Origin: Firmicutes bacterium UBA3906
GTDB taxonomy: Bacteria; Bacillota; Clostridia; Caldicoprobacterales; DTU083
Assembly: GCA_002391555.1 (NCBI GenBank)
Contig: DGFG01000103.1
Span: 2,637-13,516 of the forward strand
Direction: 5' to 3'
Length of the DNA: 10,880 nt
How positions within the stretch are numbered: position 1 is the first letter of the stretch; each line of letters begins with the position of its first letter. This document shows positions 1 through 6,301 of this stretch, piece after piece. The notes below the pieces were generated by a model. The model searched no databases and was not told the origin of the DNA. It saw only the letters and a program-made list of their open reading frames with translations. Made by a program: the position numbers and the translations under genes.

Positions 1-528
1 CAGGTGGGCAGGGTTTTGGTCAGGTCCCTACTGGACCGGACCCTCTTTGTCCTAGCTAGGGCCATTATGGTGGCGGCACCTGCAGGACTAATTATATGGC
101 TTATGGCAAATGTCAAGGCAGGGGGCATCAGCCTACTTGACCATGGAGCAGGCTTTTTAGACCCCTTTGCTCGCCTCCTTGGTATGGATGGTTATATCAT
201 CCTAGCCTTTATTTTGGGCCTTCCTGCAAATGAGATTGTTATCCCTATCATAATTATGAGCTATATGGCAACAGGAAATATCCTAGAGCTAGATAGCCTA
301 GATGCCCTAAGAGAGCTCCTAGTAGCCAAGGGTTGGACCTGGCTGACCGCCATCTGTACCATGATTTTTACCCTAAACCATTGGCCCTGTGGGACCACCC
401 TCTTTACCATCCGCAAGGAGACCCAAAGCCTAAAATGGACCCTCTTGTCCTTTGCAATACCTACTATCACTGGCATAATTATATGCTTTCTAGTAGCTTC
501 GGGGGCTAGGCTATTGGGCCTGGTGTAG
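1..528 (+). CDS. feoB: Ferrous iron transport protein B (FeoB), C-terminal fragment, 5' truncated by window edge
   Basis: FeoB is the inner-membrane Fe(II) transporter: an N-terminal G-protein domain followed by a polytopic membrane domain. Only the last ~175 residues are visible. The frame is open to base 1, so the gene starts outside the window; the early GTG is not a credible start. Visible are hydrophobic segments around residues 14-35, 64-88, 112-134 and 148-166, the conserved FeoB stretch GLPANEIVIPI (72-82) and LNHWPCGTT (124-132), followed by a KETQSLKWT loop typical, from memory, of clostridial FeoB proteins. The stop TAG is at 526-528. FeoA and the G domain cannot be assessed. The gene converges on the PH-domain gene. 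Its neighbourhood, one gene away from a Fur-box-headed ferric-chelate importer, fits an iron-uptake region. Identification is confident. Confidence 0.95.
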   Translation, partial: QVGRVLVRSLLDRTLFVLARAIMVAAPAGLIIWLMANVKAGGISLLDHGAGFLDPFARLLGMDGYIILAFILGLPANEIVIPIIIMSYMATGNILELDSLDALRELLVAKGWTWLTAICTMIFTLNHWPCGTTLFTIRKETQSLKWTLLSFAIPTITGIIICFLVASGARLLGLV

Positions 529-530
529 GC

Positions 531-580
531 CAGCTAAATAGGCTAAATAGACTAATACTAAAGGCTATCAGACTAGCTAT
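531..580. repeat. Short-period GGCTAAATA-like imperfect repeats
   Basis: Directly after the feoB stop the sequence cycles with a period of about 9-11 nt: CAGCTAAATA, GGCTAAATA, GACTAATACTA, AAGGCTATCAG, ACTAGCTAT. The first two units are nearly identical and the rest are degenerate. No ORF or hairpin explains it. It may simply reflect the CTA/CTAG-rich spacer composition seen elsewhere in the window. Confidence 0.3.
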
Positions 581-599
581 ATGAAAATGTAAAAACAAT

Positions 600-700
600 A
601 AAGTCGCCCAAGCATATGACAGCCTAGTATTTCTAGCTGTGGGATAGCTAGCTACTTGCAGGAGTCATTTATAGCCTGGACGACTTTTTATTCTTTTTTT
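600..700. terminator. Nested-stem, probably bidirectional terminator between convergent genes
   Basis: An outer stem pairs AAAGTCG-C-CCA (600-610) with TGG-A-CGACTTT (677-687), with one C/A mismatch. Inside it ATGAC (616-620) can pair with GTCAT (664-668), and CTAGCT (633-638) with AGCTAG (646-651) around a 7-nt loop. A T-rich run (684-710) follows on the plus strand. An A-rich run (588-602) precedes it, giving a T tract for the minus strand. Its position between convergent genes fits two-way termination. The span is long for a simple intrinsic terminator, so a small structured RNA or a miniature inverted-repeat element remains possible. Confidence 0.6.
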
Positions 701-702
701 AT

Positions 703-1341
703 TTATTGTTCTTCAAAACCCTTATAGCTTGTCCTGTAGCCAGGGTTTATATCAGGTCTTAACTCATTGGGGAAATGAATATCTGACCGGATATCAAGAA
801 CAGTTTTCTGTAGCATTTTATAGACCTCAAAGGCATCCTCAATATCTAGAATGGATACTTTTCCCTCACCTATCTCAAGGTGAACATCTCCTACCTTTAG
901 CATACGGTCAATAACCCCTGTAGTAAGCTTTACCTTTTCAATATCAGTATAGTAAATATTATTAAGCTCATAGCCTAAAACACCAGTTCGCAGTATTACC
1001 CTTTTGTCTGTGATTGCATATTCTGTATTTTTCCAGCGCCTATTTGCACCTAGGATATTGCCTAGCCACATCCAAACAGGTATTAGGTGTACAGCGAAAA
1101 AGGGAATTACGATCCAGAAAACGTTAGCAAATTCGCCACTAGCTATAATCGCACCTATGAATACTGAATCAAAAAAGAGCCAAATAAGGGCAATAGGAAA
1201 CATCTTCAAGGACTTGTTTATAACAAATGCATTTTTCTTTGGCTTGCCGGCCCAAAGGACCTGCTCACCCTCCATTAAAAAGTTACTGATTGATTTTGGA
1301 TCCTGACTGTATTGATCAAAGGAATACTTGTCAAATCTCAA
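703..1341 (-). CDS. Membrane-anchored bacterial PH-domain (bPH2/DUF304-like) protein
   Basis: A 212-residue protein of unknown specific role. An N-terminal segment with the GEQVLWAGKP motif (25-34) typical of bacterial PH-domain (YdbS/YdbT-like) proteins is followed by two hydrophobic segments (about 47-68 and 74-94). A C-terminal beta-rich PH fold (about 105-182) follows, starting with the hallmark YAITDKRVILRTG (108-120) and containing the Y.DIEKV and GDVHLE strands. This architecture puts it in the cytoplasmic membrane with the PH domain probably cytosolic; ligands of such domains are largely unknown. The start is TTG at 1341-1339, preceded by GGGGAG about 9 nt upstream; a later ATG (residue 23) has no ribosome site and would remove conserved sequence. 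It has its own promoter (1408-1436), so it probably does not depend on the iron operon upstream. Confidence 0.8.
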   Translation of the reverse strand: MRFDKYSFDQYSQDPKSISNFLMEGEQVLWAGKPKKNAFVINKSLKMFPIALIWLFFDSVFIGAIIASGEFANVFWIVIPFFAVHLIPVWMWLGNILGANRRWKNTEYAITDKRVILRTGVLGYELNNIYYTDIEKVKLTTGVIDRMLKVGDVHLEIGEGKVSILDIEDAFEVYKMLQKTVLDIRSDIHFPNELRPDINPGYRTSYKGFEEQ

Positions 1342-1407
1342 GCTACACCACTCCCCACCCTTTTTCTATAAGAGCCTTAGCCCTATGGTTAATATTACCT
1401 AGCTACT

Positions 1408-1436
1408 ATTATATAGCTTGATTATACAAGAAACAA
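1408..1436 (-). promoter_or_regulatory. Sigma-70-type promoter for the PH-domain gene
   Basis: Read on the minus strand: -35 TTGTTT (1436-1431), a 17-bp spacer and a perfect -10 TATAAT (1413-1408). Transcription would start near 1401, leaving a leader of about 60 nt before the TTG start. Hexamers and spacing are seen directly; activity is inferred. Confidence 0.65.
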
Positions 1437-1450
1437 CCTTTTTTTCAAGA

Positions 1451-1670
1451 CAAGGCTAGTAGGGCTAGCTTATAGACCTAGCTAGCAGGGCATGACTGAT
1501 AAAATGGCTTGGCTAGCAGGCATAAATTGCTAAACGACCTTACTAGTAGGCCTATAGATGGCGCAATGGCTTGGCTAAAAAGTACAGCTGACAATATCTT
1601 AGCTGGCAGGACATTGAAGACTAAATGGCTTGGCTAGCAGGGCTAGATGACCAAATGGCCTGACTATAGG
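1451..1670. repeat. Degenerate ~30-bp tandem repeat, about eight units, overlapping the 3' end of the ATPase gene
   Basis: A CTAGCAGG-like core recurs at 1456, 1482, 1513, 1543, 1575 (degenerate), 1603, 1634 and 1664, i.e. at spacings of 26, 31, 30, 32, 28, 31 and 30 bp. The better units share TGGCTTGGCTAGCAGG on the plus strand (minus: CCTGCTAGCCAAGCCA). Whole units diverge rather than alternating constant repeat and unique spacer, so this is a decaying minisatellite-like array and not CRISPR. The two units nearest the ATPase gene lie inside its reading frame and encode its last residues. No function is evident; a role in 3'-end formation of the iron operon mRNA is possible but unproven. Confidence 0.7.
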
Positions 1671-2436
1671 GTACTAGCATGGGGGTTTTGTATAAGGGGT
1701 CTTTTATGATCTCACAGTCCATACCAAACACATCCTTTATTAGGTCCTTGGTCACAACCTGGTCAGGTGTACCCTGCCTATAGACCCTCTTATCCTTTAG
1801 GGCAATCATATGATCTGCATACCTAGAGCTTAGGTTTAAATCATGCAGCACCATAACAATTGTTTTTCCTTCCTCCCTGTTTAGCTTGTAGATTAGGTCA
1901 AGGATCTCTATCTGGTAGGTTACATCTAAAAAAGTTGTAGGCTCATCTAGGAGGATAATATCTGTACCCTGGGCTAGCACCATGGCAATCCAGACCCTTT
2001 GCTTTTGTCCACCTGATAAGGAGTCAAGCCTTCGGTCCTTAAACTCGAGCATATTGGTGTCCTTAAGGGCCTTTTCTACCATTTCCTTATCCTCAGCCTT
2101 TAGCTTGTTTTGCCAGTTTTGATAGGGGAACCTACCCATTTCCACTAGCTCCTTGACTGTAATCCCACCTGCTACAATGGGGTTTTGAGGTAGGATGGCT
2201 AGCTCCTTGGATATATCTTTGTTTACCATGGTAGAGATGTTTCTCCCGTTTAGGAGGACTTGACCCTCCATGGGCTTTAGGAGCCTGGCAAAGGACCTGA
2301 CCATAGTGGACTTGCCACAGCCGTTTGCTCCTATCAGGATAGTTATTTTATTCATAGGAAACTCTATCGAAACCCCGTCTATTATTACTGTATTTTCATA
2401 ACCTAGGGTTAGCTTACTTCCCCTTATGTTTTTCAT
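1621..2436 (-). CDS. Ferric-siderophore/iron-chelate ABC transporter, ATP-binding protein (FecE/FhuC family)
   Basis: This is the cytoplasmic ATPase that drives import through the adjacent FecCD-type permease. All ABC motifs are present: Walker A GANGCGKST (36-44), Q-loop Q84 in LPQN, signature LSGGQKQR (140-147), Walker B IILLDE (160-165), D-loop around 170 and switch histidine H198 in VLHDLN. At 271 residues it is slightly long: the family body ends near PMLVPY (252-257), and the remaining ~14 residues, including two QAI motifs, are translated from the ~30-bp repeat array. The ATG at 2436 lies 7 nt after GAGGTG, which overlaps the permease stop codon; the genes are 6 nt apart, so they are co-transcribed and probably translationally coupled. 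It is the last gene of the Fur-box-headed operon. Family assignment is confident; the exact chelate is not. Confidence 0.93.
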   Translation of the reverse strand: MKNIRGSKLTLGYENTVIIDGVSIEFPMNKITILIGANGCGKSTMVRSFARLLKPMEGQVLLNGRNISTMVNKDISKELAILPQNPIVAGGITVKELVEMGRFPYQNWQNKLKAEDKEMVEKALKDTNMLEFKDRRLDSLSGGQKQRVWIAMVLAQGTDIILLDEPTTFLDVTYQIEILDLIYKLNREEGKTIVMVLHDLNLSSRYADHMIALKDKRVYRQGTPDQVVTKDLIKDVFGMDCEIIKDPLYKTPMLVPYSQAIWSSSPASQAI

Positions 2437-2442
2437 AAAAAA

Positions 2443-4419
2443 TCACCTCTTAAGCTTTGATGTAGAATAAAGGAGCCATAGAAAGTATGGGGCACCAATA
2501 ATGGATACCACTAAGCCCGATGGGATCTCGCTTGGATATATAACTACCCGGCCAATTAAATCAGCAGTCATTAGCAAGAGGCCACCTAAAAGGCCAGTAA
2601 CAACTAAGTTTTTCCTGTGTTTTATACCAGTTAAGAACCTGGCCATATGGGGGGCCAATAGACCTATAAAGCCCACTGTCCCCACTGTAGCTACCCCTAT
2701 AGCAGCTAGCAGGATCCCGACTAGGGAGCTTAGCAGCCTTATCCTTTGGACATTTGTCCCAATGGCTGTAGCAATATCTTGTCCAAGCATAACAGCGTCA
2801 AGGTTCCTACAAAGTAGCCAGGCTATAGGGCCTAGGGTTAGGATGGCAACTAAGAGGGTCATGACATTGGTCCAGTTTCTCCCGTAGGTACTCCCCGCTA
2901 GCCACACCAGAGAAGCGGACTTTCCAACTGTGGTATTGATAACGATAATATTTACTGCCGCATCACAGATGGCAGTTACCGCCATACCAACTAATATTAG
3001 CATTATCGGATTATACTTAGACCTTTTTGAAATTATAAATATAACTGCTGCTGCAGCCAAGGCCCCAATAAAGGCGCTTATGGATATAGTAAGGCTAGTA
3101 CTGCCCTTTAAAAAGTATATGGCAACCAAGGCCCCTAGGGCAGCTCCTGGTGTAACACCTAGGGTTGAGGGGTCAGCCAAGGTATTGTTTAGTACAGTCT
3201 GCAGCAAAAAACCACTAATGGCCAAGACAATGCCTGCTAGCAGGGCAGTTACAATCCTAGGTAGCCTGATCCTGGCTATTACAAAGTCTCTAGTAGCTGA
3301 CCTTAGAAATGAGCTTCCACCATTTCCAAGAGATAGGACAAAGACAAGTAAAATAACTAGGCAAAGCCCTATAACTAGTGCTTTATAGGCTAGTCTTTTC
3401 TTCCCTGTCTGAACTAGTAGGCCATAGGATGAATTGCCCATATTCTTACCTGTCTTAAAGGCTAAGTAGATTAGCCAGGGGCCACCTATTATTGCAGTAA
3501 AGGCCCCAACAGGTAGCTCATAGCTGCCGGAGGTAAAGGCCCTTGCCAAAGCATCTGCCCCCACCAATACTACTGCCCCTAGTACAAAGGAGGACACTAG
3601 TATTTCCCTAGTCTTTTTAACGCCCAGCCTTTTTACTATGTGGGGAGCCACAATCCCCACAAAAGCAATCGGCCCTACAACGGCCACAACAGAGCTAGTG
3701 GCTAAAATGCCAATCCCTATCCCTATATACCTATACAAAACCACATTAAGGCCTAGAGAGCTGGCTGTATCATCCCCTAACTGCATAATATCAATTTTCC
3801 TAGAGATGATAAGTGAAAAAGCCAGGCAGACCAAGACCAAGGGTAGGGCAAACTTGACTCCCCGCCAAGAATTTTGGACCAGGGACCCTGCACCCCACAA
3901 AAACAGGCCCTTGCTCTCATGCTCAAACAAGAGCTGTAGAGCTGAGGTCATTGAAGAAAACACAAGGGAAAGGGCAACTCCTGCTAGGGTCATTCTGACA
4001 GGGTCTGCACCCCTGCCCCTGCCTAATATCAAGACAACAATAGCTGCTATCAGGGCACCTACAAGGGCTGGGAAAAAGGGAATCCCCCTAAAGCCTGAAA
4101 AAAAGACTGAAAACAGGACTACAGAAAAATAGGAGCCTGCACTAACGCCAAGGGTAGAAGCTGAGGCTAGTGGGTTTCGCATCAGGCTCTGAAAGAGGAC
4201 ACCACTGATAGCCAGGCTTCCACCTGCGATAATGCCTATCACAAGTCTAGGTAACCTAAGGTCACGGATAAGATCATGCTCCACCGATTGGTCATACTTA
4301 AATATTGCCCCTACTATTGTCCTGACTGATAGGTCAACAGAGCCTTGCTTAATATGGATTAGCGATAAAACCGCTAGAATAACTAGGCCTAAGACTACTA
4401 TTCTTTTATTCATTAGCAA
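2443..4419 (-). CDS. Double-length iron-chelate ABC transporter permease (two fused FecCD domains, FhuB-like)
   Basis: A 658-residue inner-membrane permease made of two homologous FecCD halves, about 1-325 and 340-658. Matching landmarks recur at about 330-residue spacing: LRLPR (54) and IRLPR (384); SGVLFQSLMRNPLA (72-85) and SGFLLQTVLNNTLA (402-415); STLGV (88) and STLGV (418); FVGIVAPHI (253-261) and FIGLLAPHM (584-592), the last being the coupling-helix region that contacts the ATPase. One polypeptide can thus supply both permease subunits, as in E. coli FhuB. The start is ambiguous. TTG at 4419-4417 sits 6 nt from GAGG, while ATG at 4413-4411 sits 12 nt away. Both overlap the receptor gene (by 14 or 8 nt), implying translational coupling. 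Confidence 0.93.
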   Translation of the reverse strand: MLMNKRIVVLGLVILAVLSLIHIKQGSVDLSVRTIVGAIFKYDQSVEHDLIRDLRLPRLVIGIIAGGSLAISGVLFQSLMRNPLASASTLGVSAGSYFSVVLFSVFFSGFRGIPFFPALVGALIAAIVVLILGRGRGADPVRMTLAGVALSLVFSSMTSALQLLFEHESKGLFLWGAGSLVQNSWRGVKFALPLVLVCLAFSLIISRKIDIMQLGDDTASSLGLNVVLYRYIGIGIGILATSSVVAVVGPIAFVGIVAPHIVKRLGVKKTREILVSSFVLGAVVLVGADALARAFTSGSYELPVGAFTAIIGGPWLIYLAFKTGKNMGNSSYGLLVQTGKKRLAYKALVIGLCLVILLVFVLSLGNGGSSFLRSATRDFVIARIRLPRIVTALLAGIVLAISGFLLQTVLNNTLADPSTLGVTPGAALGALVAIYFLKGSTSLTISISAFIGALAAAAVIFIISKRSKYNPIMLILVGMAVTAICDAAVNIIVINTTVGKSASLVWLAGSTYGRNWTNVMTLLVAILTLGPIAWLLCRNLDAVMLGQDIATAIGTNVQRIRLLSSLVGILLAAIGVATVGTVGFIGLLAPHMARFLTGIKHRKNLVVTGLLGGLLLMTADLIGRVVIYPSEIPSGLVVSIIGAPYFLWLLYSTSKLKR

Positions 4420-5398
4420 GTGCAGCCTCTACAACAATATCAACAAAGCTTAATGTAGATAGGGGGCCAAAGGGTGAAGCATTAGTACCTAAGTAATACA
4501 TATTGTTTTCTGTGTAAAACTTAAGTCCATTTAGAACATTTTCTGAAATTAGGCCCTTGCTAAAAACGTCCTCCCCCTTTTCTGCTACGATAAAAAGGCT
4601 ATAGTTATCAAGACCTACTAGGTTTTCAACATTTATATTGGTTTGACCATATAGCTCAAATTTTTCTGGTCTATACATATTGGTAAAACCTATCTTTTCT
4701 AAGATGCTAGTGTGGATAGAAGAATCAGTAAACAGGTACATAGATACAGTATCAGCTGTGGAAAAGTCAATAAGTTCAATGTAGTTAAAGTCTATGCTTG
4801 TATCCTTTAGCCTTTCACTTGCTTTAGCATAAGCCTGGTCTAGGCTAGCTATGACCTCAGCTGCCTTGTCCTCTAAGCCTAGTGCCTTACCCATTATCTC
4901 AATTGAGCTAATCATATGATCATACTCACCAGAGGGGTATTGTTCACCTGGGTATGGGGTCAATACTATGGTTGGTGCTATAGCAGATAAAAGTTCATAA
5001 TCATATTCATAATAGTCAGCTGTTACAATTAAATCTGGCTTTAAGGCTGCAATATCCTCTAGGTTTGCACTGCCTCTAACCCCTAAATTCACAACACTAT
5101 CATCTAGCTTAATGCCACCATTGTTCATCCATGTGTAGTAGCCTTCAATATCTGTCATCCCTACTGGCTCAACTCCCATAGCCAGCATGTTCTCTCCATA
5201 TATCCACTCTAGTGCAACTACCCTTTGGGCAGGCTTTTCTAATGTAGTAGTTCCTTTACTATGGACTATCTCAATAGGTTTTGCTTCTCCGTCCTCTGGC
5301 CCCTGTGTAGCCTTGTCTACATCAGTGCCTTCTACTGCGCACCCTACTAGTAAGATTGCTAAAGTTAGTACGAATAAAAAAGGTAAGATTTTTCTCAT
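4406..5398 (-). CDS. Iron-chelate ABC transporter substrate-binding lipoprotein (FecB/FhuD family)
   Basis: A 330-residue receptor that captures the ferric chelate outside the membrane and delivers it to the FecCD permease. A lipoprotein signal peptide is clear: MRK, a hydrophobic core (5-17) and lipobox LVGC with acylated Cys20. A short acidic linker (22-40) leads into the class III binding-protein fold: QRVVALEW (58-65) opens the N-lobe, ANLEDIAALKPDLIV (111-125) is the hallmark helix-strand, and the C-lobe runs from about 200 to 330. The ATG at 5398 has an ideal AGGAGG about 8 nt upstream. It is the first gene of the operon, directly below a promoter with a Fur box, so it should be induced by iron starvation. 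Iron specificity is inferred from the Fur box and neighbours; the chelate (hydroxamate, catecholate, citrate or other) cannot be told from sequence. Confidence 0.92.
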   Translation of the reverse strand: MRKILPFLFVLTLAILLVGCAVEGTDVDKATQGPEDGEAKPIEIVHSKGTTTLEKPAQRVVALEWIYGENMLAMGVEPVGMTDIEGYYTWMNNGGIKLDDSVVNLGVRGSANLEDIAALKPDLIVTADYYEYDYELLSAIAPTIVLTPYPGEQYPSGEYDHMISSIEIMGKALGLEDKAAEVIASLDQAYAKASERLKDTSIDFNYIELIDFSTADTVSMYLFTDSSIHTSILEKIGFTNMYRPEKFELYGQTNINVENLVGLDNYSLFIVAEKGEDVFSKGLISENVLNGLKFYTENNMYYLGTNASPFGPLSTLSFVDIVVEAALANE

Positions 5399-5438
5399 AA
5401 ATATGTCCTCCTATTGTCCATATGACTAATTGGTATAT

Positions 5439-5457
5439 GATAACGATTATCATTCTC
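5439..5457 (-). promoter_or_regulatory. Fur box (ferric uptake regulator operator)
   Basis: On the minus strand the 19-mer GAGAATGATAATCGTTATC matches the classical Fur consensus GATAATGATAATCATTATC at 17 of 19 positions. It lies immediately downstream of the -10 hexamer, over the expected transcription start, where a bound repressor would block initiation. It predicts that the receptor-permease-ATPase operon is shut off when iron is plentiful. Confidence 0.85.
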
Positions 5458-5463
5458 ATATAA

Positions 5464-5492
5464 TTTATACACTATGTCATAGCATTTTGCAA
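5464..5492 (-). promoter_or_regulatory. Sigma-70-type promoter of the iron-chelate uptake operon
   Basis: On the minus strand: -35 TTGCAA (5492-5487), a 17-bp spacer, -10 TATAAA (5469-5464). The predicted start falls around 5457, inside the Fur box, and leaves a leader of about 60 nt before the receptor ATG. Hexamers and spacing are read directly; usage is inferred from position and from the overlapping operator. Confidence 0.65.
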
Positions 5493-5579
5493 TAGGAAGT
5501 TTTATAGAAAAGCTAAATCTTATAGCTGTCAGCTTGGAATTGATTTGATAATATTAAAATCACTCTAAATATTCATACA

Positions 5580-5596
5580 ATTTAACTAGGTTAAAT
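5580..5596. promoter_or_regulatory. Perfect 17-nt palindrome, candidate operator
   Basis: ATTTAACTAGGTTAAAT consists of two 7-nt inverted arms around TAG. It lies about 90 nt upstream of the -35 of the iron operon, in gene-free AT-rich DNA. It could bind a dimeric regulator, but no known family consensus is recognised, and AT-rich spacers produce such palindromes by chance fairly often. Confidence 0.3.
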
Positions 5597-5599
5597 ATA

Positions 5600-5770
5600 C
5601 TATTCTCCCTTTACAAATATCTTGCATCTTGGATTATTCTCTTTAATTATCTTGGCAAACTCCGCTAGAGTTTCTTTATTTACAGGTTCCCATCGTCACT
5701 TTGAGGCCTTTTACCATGTTTTTTGCACAGTTAAATGCAATATAGGAGTATAGTTTTCTATATAAAGCGA
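5600..5770 (-). pseudogene. Possible decayed gene remnant (two frames, family not recognised)
   Basis: The spacer between the iron operon and phnA contains a stretch with protein-like coding in two different minus-strand frames. One (about 5770-5680) reads towards KNMVKGLKVTMGTCK and stops. The other (5695-5600) reads RWEPVNKETLAEFAKIIKEN, then NPRCKIFVKGE, and stops at 5602-5600. The second has a charged, amphipathic-helix-like composition that looks like the end of a real protein. A single frameshift near 5685 would join the two. There is no start codon with a ribosome site, and part of the first frame runs back into the phnA terminator. Neither piece is recognised, so chance coding is a serious alternative. 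Confidence 0.25.
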
Positions 5771-5773
5771 GCC

Positions 5774-5811
5774 TAAAAAATAAAAAAGGTTATCAGCATT
5801 AGCTAATAACC
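5774..5811 (-). terminator. Rho-independent terminator of phnA
   Basis: On the minus strand GGTTATTAGC (5811-5802), loop TAAT, GCTGATAACC (5797-5788) forms a 10-bp stem with a single G-T wobble, followed by TTTTTTATTTTTT (5787-5775). It lies about 20 nt after the phnA stop codon, an ideal position. Confidence 0.9.
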
Positions 5812-5830
5812 CTTTTGTCATATTATCTTG

Positions 5831-6178
5831 TTAAATCTTTTTTACAAACTCTGATTTTAGCTTCATGGCGCCAAAACCATCTATTTTGCAATCAATGTCA
5901 TGTCCATCACTAGCATCGTATATTAATTTTATGTTTTTTACCCTAGTACCTCTTTTGATATCTGTAGAACTACCCTTTACCCTTAGGTCCTTTATTACTG
6001 TTACAGAGTCCCCATCCTCTAAAGGATTGCCGTTTGCATCTTTGATAACTGGTTCATCACTGGCATCCTCCTGTAGTTCTTGGCTCCATTCATGGGCACA
6101 CATGGAGCAGACAGTAAAGCCCTGGTACTCATAGGTATACTCTGAATCACAGCTCGGGCAAATCGGTAAATTAGACAT
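5831..6178 (-). CDS. phnA: PhnA/YjdM family zinc-ribbon protein
   Basis: A 115-residue protein of the PhnA (E. coli YjdM) family, historically tied by name to alkylphosphonate use, though its biochemical role in most bacteria is unsettled. An N-terminal zinc ribbon has CPSC (C7, C10) and CSMC (C24, C27), the four expected ligands. The C-terminal PhnA domain (about 45-115) has the characteristic [19 protein letters not shown] run and ends KSEFVKKI. Length and both domains are normal for the family. The ATG at 6178 follows GGAGGTG by 7 nt, and the ribosome site lies in a possible leader hairpin (6181-6240). It appears monocistronic: it has its own strong terminator and sits 123 nt downstream of metF. 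No phosphonate genes are nearby. Confidence 0.9.
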   Translation of the reverse strand: MSNLPICPSCDSEYTYEYQGFTVCSMCAHEWSQELQEDASDEPVIKDANGNPLEDGDSVTVIKDLRVKGSSTDIKRGTRVKNIKLIYDASDGHDIDCKIDGFGAMKLKSEFVKKI

Positions 6179-6180
6179 AT

Positions 6181-6240
6181 AGTAGCACCTCCATTTATAG
6201 TCATCCCCTATCTTAACATAATAAGTCGGTGGTTGCTACT
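6181..6240 (-). promoter_or_regulatory. Leader hairpin that could sequester the phnA ribosome binding site
   Basis: In the phnA mRNA leader AGTAGCA (6240-6234) can pair with TGCTACT (6187-6181). The helix continues, past a one-base bulge and one mismatch, with CC/GG and CC/GG pairs that take in the GGAGG ribosome site (6192-6188). That is 11 pairs around a ~35-nt loop. If formed, it would hide the site and limit translation. Pairing is read from sequence; regulatory function is inference. Confidence 0.35.
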
Positions 6241-6301
6241 TTTACCCTAGCTTGGATCTAGCTATCTAATCAGGCTAGCTGCCTTTAGTCAGCAGGTATG
6301 C

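Noticed and set aside
600..687. Insertion sequence or MITE call for the nested-stem element
   Set aside because: Terminal arms are short, no target-site duplication or second copy is visible in the window, and a terminator function explains the position.
1004..1306. 100-codon plus-strand open frame opposite the PH-domain gene
   Set aside because: It is antisense to a gene with clear PH-domain motifs and a good promoter, and has no recognisable domain.
1451..1670. CRISPR-like array (regular ~30-bp periodicity)
   Set aside because: There is no constant repeat alternating with unique spacers; every unit is diverged along its full length, unit length varies from 26 to 32 bp, part of it is coding, and no cas gene is present.
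2501..4453. Several plus-strand open frames opposite the permease gene
   Set aside because: They are antisense shadows of a conserved fused FecCD gene, with low-complexity translations, no family motifs and no ribosome sites.
6019..6204. A 61-codon minus-strand open frame overlapping phnA in another frame
   Set aside because: phnA is a clear family member with zinc ligands and a ribosome site; the overlapping frame shows no domain features.
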